Below are positions 52,901 to 64,000 of a DNA stretch of 64,000 nucleotides, piece after piece. Origin of the DNA: Urechis unicinctus (Eukaryota; Annelida; Polychaeta; Xenopneusta; Urechidae); the NCBI GenBank assembly GCA_034190875.2, contig CM067357.1, forward strand, positions 20,839,144 to 20,903,143, given 5' to 3'. How positions within the stretch are numbered: position 1 is the stretch's first letter; every line of letters begins with the position of its first letter. Position numbers and translations under genes: made by a program. A model generated the notes under the pieces. That model did no database searches. It saw only the letters and a list, made by a program, of their open reading frames with translations, and was not told the origin of the DNA.

Positions 52901-53320
52901 CCAAAATATGTCAGCCAAAATAAATTCAACATGAAGACCGTCAAGTAACGAATATCATCAAACATTGTCCCGTGACACATTTGTAATGATCCAATAATAA
53001 TCTAATTGTTAGCTGAAGCTAACAAATATATTCTTACCATAACGGCCGCAATACCGAGTGCGCTATCATAACATCTTTGTTTGTTAATGCAACAAGACAT
53101 AATGGCTTTGATTGTATAACCCATCACATATATTGACCAATTGGTTCCTTGATTTTACATAACATCGATTGCTATGGGTCTAGTTGGGGTTAGTCTCGAA
53201 AATCGAATTATTATTTCCCCAGACAAAAATACAGCGGTTTCTCCGCAAGGCTCACATAATTCTTTATTGCTTTGAAATAGAGACCCTCCCGGCTTACGTT
53301 GCGTACCATCCCAGCAATTT
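49951..53320 (+). repeat. giant repeat copy C, block missing from A
   Basis: This aligns with copy B 24060-27740 and, inverted, with copy D from about 51850 rightward. About 50310-51555 differs from B and includes a 188-bp tandem duplication. No gene is supported; the 106-codon plus-strand frame at 50774-51094 has no equivalent in B. Confidence 0.75.
51100..51475 (+). repeat. 188-bp tandem duplication in copy C
   Basis: Unit 1 starts GGTTATTAAATAATGGAATT (51100) and unit 2 GGTTATCTAATAACTAATTG (51288). Both carry ATGTATATCTATTG, AATTACAGGTTATATA.AA, CACAGTT.ACGACAT and GGGAACCAT. They have diverged clearly, so the event is old. Confidence 0.88.
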
Positions 53321-54440
53321 CGTCTTTTGCGCGTTAAGCAGTAAATGAATCACTAAATGCCAACATAAGTTCATAGCCGTCATGCTATGAGCCTTATAAT
53401 GTAGTCCACACTTACTTATTCGGTGTCTCCTTTGATATCCTGATTGTTACATTATGGCCATGCAGCCTCACTTTATGGAGCTTTCAAGATTGGCGTTGAC
53501 CTTTTTGCTGCGCCCAATCATGTCAACAAGCATTAACATGTATATCCATCAAGCCAAAAAACGATAATTAAATGCACCCAACTTACGACGCAGGTGATAG
53601 CGCGCAATGATAACATACTGGATACCTTTTGGTTCAGGATTGATGAGACTATGGAGGAAATAAAATACAAAAGATTTGCGTAACTTGAATTTTATAAGTA
53701 TAAAAGTAAGCTACAATTTTTATCGTATTTCCTCAACGCTGTCAAACCTATGGCTGTAACATCTGTAGGAGGTCTCTTGAAATTTTAATGCATTGCGAAT
53801 TTACCAAGTGCCACGCATACGGTTCACAACCTCATTATTGACAGAGTCGCAGCACAATCGCAAAGCACACGAAATACCGATCGCATATCGTATTCAATAT
53901 GTTTCAAATAATTGTCTCGACCACGCTCCATCTCATTAACCCGTAATCGTGTTTGAAGTCTCATGTGGTCAGAGTGTGTAAATAATAGATATTGAAGAAT
54001 TAATTGCATTCTTTATCGACAACTCAACCTTGTTAAGACCTCATCATTATTAGATAGGTAATTTACAGACACGCTGTGCTACAATGGACAGACAATAACG
54101 CTAGATAACCACCTGGATGGATGATATTACTAGCGAAGAATGGTCCTATCAACAACGTCAGATGGCGAATATGGAATGTTGTTTAAAGCGATGTTATATG
54201 CTAATTATACACTTCAGAATTGTAGTCCTTTGTTTTTATTGCAGCAAGCAATTAAATTATTACCATTTCTGTCGATATGCAGTTCGAAAATGATCGAATA
54301 TATCATTGTTTACCAGATACCTCACGGCATCGGAGTAAAAGCAACGCATAAAAATGAACGCATTCATGATCAAAGGTATTGTCAATATACAACTACTTTG
54401 AGTGATTGGGGTTATCATAAACCGTGAAAAGATAATTTGG
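53321..54440 (+). repeat. giant repeat copy C, middle block
   Basis: This aligns with copy B 27740-28830 and, in its first 700 bp, with copy A. The part up to about 53630 also matches copy D inverted. Landmarks are CTTTTTGCTGCGCCCAATCA near 53502, GGATTGATGAGACTATGGAGG near 53636 and CTATGGCTGTAACATCTGTAGG near 53748. Confidence 0.85.
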
Positions 54441-56454
54441 TTTTTTTCGTATATTTTCGTATACTCAATCATGCAGTCTTGCAGTAAACAGGATATACGC
54501 TGGTGTAGCGTGTTTGGGTTCTGATTGATGTTATCCAACTGGATGTCAATGCATATTACGTAGTGCTGCTGTTTCGTCATGAAACCCGTTGACCAATACC
54601 GCCTGGTGAAGGTACGTTTGATAACATAGCAAATGATCTTTGGCCTCCATTTAGACTTCAAATGGAAAATATCTCATTTTATTCTGTGATGACGAAACGT
54701 TGCTGTACTGCCGTTGAATGCCAGTACTATGACGCAACTCTGCTCACACATATGCTGGCGTGGGACGAATCGAAATAAGTTGACTAGAGAGGTGGCATAT
54801 TGGGCGTTCTAGATTTTGATCATGTACCTAACCGGTCGCATAGAATATTTTCTTCGTTAATTTAGGACTTCGTCTTAGCTGCAAAGTAATGTTTATCGGC
54901 ATCACTACTGTTGCATAATTAAACTTTTTCAGTGAAAACTAGTGCAAAGTATTCTTGTTGCACTTTTTTCTCTACTGGCTTTCAAAGGAGGTTTCTTTAG
55001 TTTTTGTCACGACCTTGTATATCTTCAAAATCTTTTGTACAGTGAGAGTATGTTAATCACATGAAATTGTATGACATAAGTTCAGTTATGGCCTCCTTTT
55101 TCACGACAAAGAATGCAAAATACATCTTAACATATCTGATCAAATTCCCAGTCAGGTCTTTGAGCAAATTGATCGAATCAACAGTGATATCTTAAGTTCA
55201 CAGCACGACAATTAATAAGACACACAAACCTTCCACGATAACCCGTTTTAGTTGAAACATTTGCTTAGAGTAAACTGTATATATTTAGTCTGTTTAATAG
55301 TAATCACACACTTAACACATTATTGTGTGCGTTCTAATTATTAAATATTCTTCCATGCTTCAAACAAACTACTACTGTTGTGTCATAGTGCGACAAATGC
55401 ATCGTATATGATACCCCATCTTTACTGAAGAGCGTCGTTATTCGAACTCGATACATCGCACTTAGTAATTCAAAACCCGTAACAGACAAGTAAGGTGATA
55501 AGATTTACTCTCATGGGATTGTTTGCCCAAAATGATGTTGCCTTTTTTAGTTACGACCCCATCCATTCTACAGATCGCTTTTCAAACTCAATACATCACC
55601 CTTAGTAATTCGAACCCCGTAACAAGAAAAGTGAGGACCACTAACAAGGCGTTACGATACCTCATCAAATTTTCTAGGCCTTACCAATGTAAGCTATGTC
55701 TCAGAGGAGTGCAGAAATGCCTTAACTACGTACAGCTCCAATCGTCTTTTGTTTGAAGCGCCTGAGCTGCTGGGTAATATAATGGTTTCCGTTGTATATG
55801 GAATTTAAAATTTATCAAATCATCTGGGTTTTTAAGTATGATGATGCTTGTCATTTTAGTTGATTTGTGTAATTGTTTATCATCATGCAATTAACAACAG
55901 TATAGATTGTTGTTGATTCTTACAAGCTCTTTCGAAGGATAAGTGACGCTGAATAGTATACATGGACAGCTCCCATTTATCGGCAAAAGTGTCACCATGG
56001 CACCGCTGAATCAGGGCTGTTACGTTTAATCGACCTAAATGCGGACAAACACACAATTATAGGGGATGAACCAACTGAGCCATCATTCCGTGTGGCATAA
56101 CAAAATTATACATAGCTTATATGGAATCCAATATGTACTTTGATCTATAGTCGTACACAATCCAATCATGAATTAACAACAAATAACCTTATCTGCCACT
56201 AGGATGCCGTAGTCGGAGGAATAAGGAATGGGGGCACAATCAGCTAGAGTCGATTGCCAGCCTTGTCCTTTTTAATGATGCTCTGTCTGGAGTTTAAAAT
56301 GACCTCTAATTATCATTACTCTTTTATTCAAAACCTCAGAAAAGTCCATATTTTGATTAGTTACGGTGTGCATTAGTATGGATGTTTTGAGCATGATGCA
56401 TGGTTGTACATTGTTGTACACTGACATGGAGCACTAAACTCAGATCAAGAGTAT
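54441..56454 (+). other. part of copy C mostly without partner
   Basis: Copies A and B lack this 2 kb between their flanking blocks. Pieces at about 55190-55260 and 56330-56455 resemble 41690-41760 and 35980-36065 in the insert of copy B. A 140-bp tandem duplication lies at 55410-55690. No gene is recognised. Confidence 0.45.
55410..55690 (+). repeat. 140-bp tandem duplication in copy C
   Basis: AACTCGATACATCGCACTTA followed by GTAATTCAAAACCCGTAACA (from 55445) recurs as AACTCAATACATCACCCTTA followed by GTAATTCGAACCCCGTAACA (from 55585). The spacing is 140 bp, and ACCCCATC precedes both. Confidence 0.9.
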
Positions 56455-59400
56455 CGTTAATATGATAGTTCCGTTAGAGAAATCACCATAATAGTGTCAC
56501 AATTTTGCTCTCGTGTCACGAATCTTTCGCATCTAATCATCTCTTTGTTGAGCCTGATACATCCACAAGGAAAAGCTCGTAGAACTCTAGTTTCGAAACT
56601 CTAGCTACTAGGAAGTTCAATGAAAAAACACCGCTTCTGTTGAAATATCAATTTGGACTAAAATGTCGTTATTTGTCTTCGACTTGGCTGGTTAATTGCC
56701 GACATTGAAAAACGCAAAAACTACTACATTTTCGCAATGAACATTTCAGCCAAATGTAATTTACGAGAACTTCTTTTTCCCCATTGCTAGTTACTTATCA
56801 AAAGTAAATGATTGATTTATTTGTTGGTAGCGCAGGATATCTGCATACACTAATGGCGTCGTTACAGGTTTTTGAGGAAAGAAACAAGATTTCTTGTATA
56901 ATTAATATGGAGCACTTGTACAGTTCTAGGTAATCATGGAGTTCTCACAACAGATTTTCAGAAACTAATCAATCACTCATGACTCCATTGAACACATAAG
57001 TATGCTATGAGAGTACCCACGGTACTACAACCTTGGTAACAGAATAAATTTGGCAGTTGCAACAAATTGTCGTATTTTCATCGTTAGCAATTGTCAAATA
57101 TAAAGGCTGATTTATGAGTCAGCAAGTGAATATGGACAGTTGACATCACAAATGGTCATGTACGGGAAGGGAATTGTTTAAAATATAAATGGCAACAGCA
57201 GCACAAATTACCCTTTCTTGATAGATGGGGTATTTTGATATGCTAAATAATTACTTAGCAGTGGATCAAATGTAATATATAAACAATGAATGTGTTTTTA
57301 TTCAAAATAGAAATGAGAACAAATGTACACACAGTAATCACATAAGGTTAGGTGAGTCCCGTTTTGCCACAATGCGGCTATAGTGTTTAAAATAGCACAT
57401 CTATTTATAATAAACATTTGGAACACTTAACTCACTGAAAATCTTAGATAGTACTCTTGTGCTTCCACCTACATAACAGGTCAGCTAATACGTGACAACC
57501 GAAAGCCACGAGCCTAACACACATGACAATCAACACTGATTAAGGTTTTATGAAAGCTATAAAGCGCATTTGTTAGAAGAGCCACTTGGAGTAAAAACGC
57601 GAGAGCTTGATCGTTGCGGTGTATCACGTAGGGTAGACAATAGAAATTGTGTCAACACTGCTCATTTGATTACCTCCTCATCAAGCATATCGGTTTTTTG
57701 CTTTCTCTAGATGTGATGTCATCGGACGTTTGCATCTGTAAAAGCAAGTCTCAGTTCTGTATAATATTATTTCCTTTTAGTGATCGTGGAAGCTATGTAG
57801 TTAGTACAGAAGCAGCATTAGTATCTTGAGTTGTCAATTGACATTTCAGATGGACATTAATGCACTCTTCCTTTCTTGTTATGTCTATTCTCTGTGCGTC
57901 TTTCAAGGCACTAGCACTTACAAAGTGCTCCTCAAATGAACCGTGAATGGAATTTATGGTCCTATAAGGAGATATCTTGGTGTGAGAATTGGATGAACTG
58001 AATAAAGATGCAGAATGATGTTGTGGAGTTTTATGATTACACATAGCATTACAAAATACTTAATGTGAGTGTAAAATAATATACAAAAGAAATAGAATCA
58101 TAAACAGCTGGAAAAGCTTCAAAGTCAACATTACGCATAAAGGCTTTATTTGTGTGCAGATTGTAAGCGTCTATTGACGTCGGAAATTACATTCAAAATA
58201 TTCAAATACTACCTAAACAATCGAAATCAATTGTTTATATAGCAAATGAAAGGGCAGTTTCTAAAAACACAAATTGATTTATCTACATATTTATCACAAC
58301 AACTACTGAATGGATATAATAAGGCATATTGAGTGATCAAATATTATGGCGAGCTGAACCGTCCTGAAATGTTTATGGTGCCATAATGTTATAATGCTGA
58401 GGGTGCTGAGTGAGTACGCATGCAATCGGCGTTCTCTTCTTTGAAAAAACGCCGGCAGACTCATACCTAGGGTGGTTCAATGAAACGTGTAGTTTCTCTT
58501 ATCAAGGATTTTATGCACCATGATATGACCTTGGGGCAAATTTGAATTAAATAATAATAATGTGCCTAATCAGTCCTGGCCTTGTTGATATTCGAATAGA
58601 CGAGTCCCATATGTTCATCCTTAAGACGGAATCAGTTTCTTAAGTTACTGAAATTATTCTATGAACACTGCCCTGAATACCATATCTATAAGATGTTACA
58701 CGGTTGCAATGTAACATAAACTGGAGTACCGCTAGATCTGGTACTTAATTCACTGGGCGTTCATTTGACGCTAATGCCTCAGTGAGGACGAGATGCTTAG
58801 TTTAAGATCTTTAAGTAACGCTTAAAAGAACATTTATAAAATACAACTGATTGTCACATCAAATGAAGTAACAATGTTTATGGTTCTACGTGGTCCGAAA
58901 CCAGCAAGTTACCCAGCACTTGGCGTTATATCATATATATTCCCAAACAACATATTACATTATCCATGACATTACTTGCAGACATCCCAACATCACTGCA
59001 TAGAAAAATACATGATTGGTGGAAATTGGTCATAATCACGTTATAGTACGGCCTGGTTAAAGGTGTGAAACACCTACTTCACGTATTTCCTGCAATCTAT
59101 CATGTCTTTGTTGCACACGGATTGCAAGAGAATCTGCTCTATGCAAATAACAAGAATCAGCCATGACTGACTTTACAATGCCTGATATTAGGTAGGTCCT
59201 AAAATCAATCCGCTATTACAAATGAAATGAAATATTTCGTTATCTTTGAGGATATATATTGTAGAGACAATAATTGATGAGCGGGTTTTTGTTGAGCAAT
59301 GTCATTGTGACGTGATAGAAAAATGAGGATGGGTAACGTAGCTTTTCATTGTAATTAAAGGTGCACATGCCATAGCACATCTGCTGTAATAACCTAATAG

Positions 59401-61010
59401 AACAAAAGCTGCTACCATTTCCCGACACACATCCCTTGTATTATATTATGAATATCGTTCCTGTACGTCAATAGATACTGTGCCCAATAACGCTATACAG
59501 AGTTCTTCACTGAATTTAATGTGAACAGACTGAATAGTATCATATACCAGCAATATAACTGGACAGACTTTACAACATTGTGACGGGGGTGGTTTTATCT
59601 TAACAACATGGCCATTTTACATTTTGATACAAAATTCATATCGGACATCGTAATGTATATCACTTGAAAGTTATGCGCAAGAATTATATTCATTTACGCC
59701 GTGTTATTAAGAGTAGTGTGGAATGACACATACAATTTGCCCTGTGCTGAGTACAGATGCGAGTGCGGGTCGGATTTAGATATTGGTTAAGAGGAAAATC
59801 TTGAACCAAAGTAAACGTTAAGATGGCGAATTAGAAGATTACGTCTGACATGCCACTTTACTCAGTAATGACCATAAAAGATAGCACAATGCACATCATT
59901 AATTGTCGTTTACTATATTGCTGTTATTTAATATGATGGTTTCACATCTATGTACTTCTTAGAAATATTATTGTCCAAGCTCCCAAATTCGATAGAAATT
60001 AGTTAACAATAATGATACTTGGAGGGGATGGTAATCAGTGAAATTTCGAGAAAGTTATTAGTTGCGAGTTCTAGACAGATATATGGCCTTTTACCCAACT
60101 CAGTCATGCCTTTTTAACAATTAATTGGGCCAGTGTAGCAGCTGTCTGAGAAGTAAACACTGACCCCAAACAACGCACCAATCTTTACACGTGCACCCAA
60201 TAAATTCTAATTCTGGCGCACTGCAGAAACAATATGACTTAATCAGCTTGCTACATGAATACATGCCGGCAATATTATGTGGCAATATTATTTGGCGGAT
60301 TATTATTAATTGAACACGACCTGCTGAATTTTCAAAGGATTTGTGCATATGCCTATAACACCCAACTCAAGATATTGCCTCAAAGTTGAATGTCTATTAC
60401 ATTACGATTAGTAGTAGCTGAATATCCGCCCTGCGTTTCTGGTAGGGAACATAATTATGTAAGAGAGAAATGCAACTGCCTGTAATAAGAAATACAATAA
60501 TTTTGCTTTGGATGACATCCGAATGTTTATATATCAAATTAAATGGCATAAATGAGCGTAAACATGGATGGAAGTCTACTGTAGCATATAGCTGACTGTT
60601 GGCAACCACGAGAGAAAATATTTAAAAAGTTTTAAAAGAATGGCAAATATCTGCTCTGTCGTGTAATTCATCAGTAGTGCTTGTACTCTCATTTTGCCGT
60701 TGATAATTCCAGTACACCAGATAAATGCCAATTTATCAAATAAACAGAGCCACTGCAATTTTTGGATAATTTGTGCAGTACATGATAGTTCACGATTCGG
60801 CTGATTTATTAGTTGTTTAGCACATTCCAATGCCGTTATTTATGAGAAATACACAGCTATAGTGTGTGAAGACAACGATCATTTTTTATTATAAAGTGCT
60901 AAATGATAAATCAAACAGACACGTTACCCATGGGTTTTATCACAGACTGAGTCATGGACTTGAAAGCGTTTTGGCGTGAGATAATTGTGAACATTCCGAC
61001 ATGTTAAGCA
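56455..61010 (+). repeat. giant repeat copy C, long right-hand block
   Basis: This aligns with copy A 6400-12120, except that A 9850-10960 and one unit of the 296-bp duplication are absent. About 56700-58047 also matches copy B 29130-30485. Landmarks are GATAGTTCCGTTAGAGAAAT near 56463, GTGTCAACACTGCTCATTTGATT near 57649, CTAGGGTGGTTCAATG near 58469 and GAGTCATGG.CTTGAAAG near 60950. It is non-coding. Confidence 0.85.
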
Positions 61011-62550
61011 GGATGAATGTCTGACTTAGCCTACAGAGCCGACACGGCTAGACAGTAGACACATACACGAGACTTGTTAATGGCAATATGTATGTATCCT
61101 GCAAGTTCATTTAAACAACAGAGTGGATGTGCTCTTAAAGTTGTGGTTGTGATGAAGAGACAATGCAATGCTAAAATCATTGTCTGCCAACTGTGGCGTT
61201 TCCACAAATTTAACAAACTCGCATGGTATTGTTGTTAATGGCGTGGAGATCTCGCAACCGAATATTCACTTGGATTAAATATAGACGTTATGAAAAACAG
61301 CGTGCTGTACATAGGTGTGGTGCTCACGTACGGTGTCGGGAGTGAGCCCTATTACGGTAGCTGTTGCAATTTGTTGTTAGGACAAAGTGCATAATAACAT
61401 ACAGGGTTGTGTTTGAACAAGTGAAACTAATCTGAATCCGTCAACGTTGTTGTCAGAGCACAGACTGCACATATACTGCTGGACATCTTTTGATTGGTTA
61501 TAATTACAATTACGTTCCTGTTTGATTTGATCAAACCCGTCCTATCACTATGATACTGTGTCATGAGGCGTTATATACAGCTAATGGGACACTGTTTTAA
61601 TAGTGTATAGTGATTTAATACGACTCCATACATCGCCATGCTTAGCACTTAAAAAAACCAATGCATGACAAGGTAAGACCGTTAATGAAGTCAGACTTAT
61701 TCATGCCTTATTTCATTTCTTTAATGTCCACCACGCATAGCGACAACACCATAATGTATGAGGTGCCTAATCGACTGACCATGGCTTTAATTGAACCGGT
61801 CTGATAATTGTTGCCAAAAAAAACGGATAAACATAACTGTTCACCGCTTGCCTCATATTGTGGGACAGTGTTCATTTGCATATGCAAATCAGCACGTTTC
61901 GTGCATTTTAAAACCACGTTCGATGTCCTCATTGGATTGGTGTTTACAACAAAACCTGCAAGGCTATTTAGCGCTCATTGCTGCATATATATGACCACTT
62001 ATACCAAGACGATATGAATCTCGCAGTATAATTCGTGGGCTGTTTTTGGTTTGGCAGTATAATTCATTTGTGAAAACCCTGAGATGAACCGCTGGGGTTT
62101 AACACCTCCTTTTGACAATATCCGCCCTAACGGAGGATTGTGATTATGGACTGCTCCCCTCAAGAGACGAAGGAATTATCACAGTGCTACTGGTTTGCAG
62201 CTCTTCCGCTCCATTAGTTATGAAATGATTTCCGTACACTAAATGAGGATACAGCCAAAGCTAAACTGGGTACACTACACGTAGCGAATGTTGAGTATTG
62301 TCGAGGGCCAACCGATGGACAGACCATAACAAAATGTAATTCTTATATAGGCACTCCGTCCAGTGCAACAAAAGAGCCACAAACCGCATATTGTTGCCAG
62401 CCGTCTGATGCTGATTCAATCTATAATGAGCTTCATTGCCATCACAATGTCGATGGCAACCAAACGCAGTAAATGGCATACTTTTCAACATCCAAATTAA
62501 TATTGGACGGACCGAAATAAATTACCAATAAGTTTGATTTGATGCCTCCA
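61011..62550 (+). repeat. giant repeat copy C, right end block
   Basis: This aligns with copy B 32935-33640 followed directly by 41880-42950. Copy C thus shows those two B segments to be neighbours in the unit. The match fades by about 62550, which is the furthest right end of the unit I can trace. Confidence 0.8.
61871..61892. promoter_or_regulatory. octamer palindrome, copy C version
   Basis: TTCATTTGCATATGCAAATCAG is identical to 42261-42282 in copy B. A TATATAT run follows at 61985. Conservation of a full 22 bp in a region with about 80 percent identity is mildly suggestive only. Confidence 0.35.
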
Positions 62551-62689
62551 AGCTTTATAGCATCAGTAGACTGCCTTGCTATTTATTTCAATACCGACGC
62601 AGGGCACCTAGATAGACGGGATTAACCGAGGACATGAATGACGAAACAGCTTTAAAATTTTGTTATTCAACGCAGTACAATTTCGAATG
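62551..62689. other. junction between copy C and inverted copy D
   Basis: About 140 bp with no partner in other copies. It separates the right end of C from the start of the inverted copy. No inverted-repeat loop or target duplication is evident. Confidence 0.4.
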
Positions 62690-64000
62690 ATATCGTTGCA
62701 TGCTATCACAAGCGTGGTAACATGTGGGCATTCAATTATCGTTACTTTGGCTTAGTGGATGTATATGTTAATGCTTGTTGACATGATTGGGCGCAGCAAA
62801 AAGGTCAACACAAATCTTGAAAGCGCCATAAAGTGAGGTTGCATAGTCGTAATGTAACAATCAGGATATCAAAGCAGGCAGCGAATAAGTAAGGAATGCA
62901 TTTGGGTGGACTAAATTATAAGGCTCATAGCATGGCATTTAGGGATTCGTTTACTGCTTGACGCACAATAGACGAAATTGCTGGGAGGGCACGCAACGTA
63001 GAGGCGGAATGGTCTTTATCCCACAGCAATCAAGAATTATGTGAGCCTTACGGAGAAACCGCTGTATTTTTGTCTTAGAAAATAGTTATTCAATATCCGA
63101 GACTCACCCCAACTAGTCCCATAGCAATCGATTTTATGTAAAATCAAGGAACCAATAGGTCAACATATGTGATGGGTTATATAATCGAAGCCATTATATC
63201 TTGTTGCATTAACAAACAAGGATGTTATGATAGCGCACTCGGTATTGCAACCGTTATGGTACGAATATATTTGTTAGCTTTAGCTTGTGATTAGATAATT
63301 ATTAGATCGTTACAAATGTGTCACGGGAAATGTTGATGATATTCGTTACTTGATGCTCTTCATATTGAATTTATTTAGGCTGACATAATTAGGTTATATG
63401 TGACATACCATGTCAGGCCATTCACAAAAGAGCAATCCAAACCTAGCTTCAATCACTGTAATATATTCATCACATAAATCATGGTTATATCGGAAAGTTT
63501 GTCTTACAATCACGGCATTTCATACACGCCGTTGTACTTAATACGCCTTTAGCTGTGAATTAAAAAACGGCAGCTGCTTTTATAAGATGAAAGTATATTA
63601 GGGGAATCAATGGTACGAGTAAGCGCACAATTTCCTGTGAAGCCGTTTCATTGTTTCTTCAGATTCCGCCTTTTAGTGTGACACCAAGTAATTACTTAAG
63701 AGCCCTTGTGCTGCGTAGAAAATAACCTCAATTCAGCTTTGCGATGAAAAATATTCGTGAATTTTATGCGACAATTGCTTTTGCCCTGCTTCTCGTGTAA
63801 TACAATTCCTCTTAATCAATTATATAGTTAATGTTGTGCTTGAATTATGTATCGAAATATACATATTGCTGGAATTAAATTTGTTTTTGTATTGCGTGCA
63901 TTCTTATACAGGGCAACCTATTACACACCAATCCAGATTGATTGAGTGGCAAATTTGGTGCATGCTGTGCTTCGGTGTGATGGTCTAACCTGCATTTTAT
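62690..64000 (-). repeat. giant repeat copy D, inverted and cut by the window edge
   Basis: This is the reverse complement of copy C from about 53610 down to about 51850. Landmarks are TGATTGGGCGCAGCAAAAAG at 62784, TCACATATGTTGACC-like sequence near 63160, GTGACATACCATGTCAGGCC near 63401 and GGAAAGTTTGTCTTACAATC near 63491. It lacks the equivalent of C 52415-52850. It continues beyond 64000. Confidence 0.85.

Noticed and set aside
54260-54661. Minus-strand frame of 133 codons
   Set aside because: Its left half lies in a block shared with copy B, where it is not open. Composition matches non-coding DNA.
60230-60370. Possible insertion in copy C relative to copy A
   Set aside because: No inverted ends or target duplication; loss from A explains it equally well.

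Overview
This window looks like intergenic DNA from a large, AT-rich, repeat-laden animal-type nuclear genome. It has pure AT and TG dinucleotide tracts up to about 160 bp, transposons with terminal inverted repeats and clear target duplications, and a few splice-like signals. I found no long open reading frame, operon structure, rRNA or tRNA. The longest reading frames are either microsatellite translations or about 150 codons or less. I cannot name the species; a marine invertebrate would fit the style, but that is only an impression.

Most of the window is several old, diverged copies of one very long non-coding repeat unit, arranged in the same order and orientation. Copy A covers about 1920-13600, copy B about 19560-33640 (its last part resumes at about 41880-42950), and copy C about 45060-62550. 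A fourth partial copy, D (about 62690-64000, running off the right edge), is inverted. Matching blocks share roughly four bases in five by eye. Each copy lacks different blocks of 0.1 to 4.6 kb, so they look like deletion derivatives of one ancestral unit that was longer than any copy here. No reading frame is kept between copies.

Layout: 1-1154 unassigned DNA; 1155-1316 AT tract; 1317-1920 unassigned; copy A with a 574-bp MITE (5339-5912) and two internal tandem duplications; 13600-14790 a cluster of AT tracts around a short inverted-repeat element; 14790-19560 unassigned apart from a TG tract at 18299-18463; copy B; 33640-41880 a mixed insert in B holding rearranged pieces of the same unit and a well-defined 3066-bp DNA transposon (36451-39516); the tail of B to about 42950; 43000-45060 an AT-rich dyad tract, a short basic reading frame and a hairpin; copy C; inverted copy D.

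The most interesting items are the giant repeat itself, and the 3066-bp element. That element has terminal inverted repeats with a nested 26-bp perfect palindrome, a 5-bp target duplication (ATTAC) and gene-like, splice-bounded segments inside. All homology statements come from reading the sequence against itself; no database search was possible.
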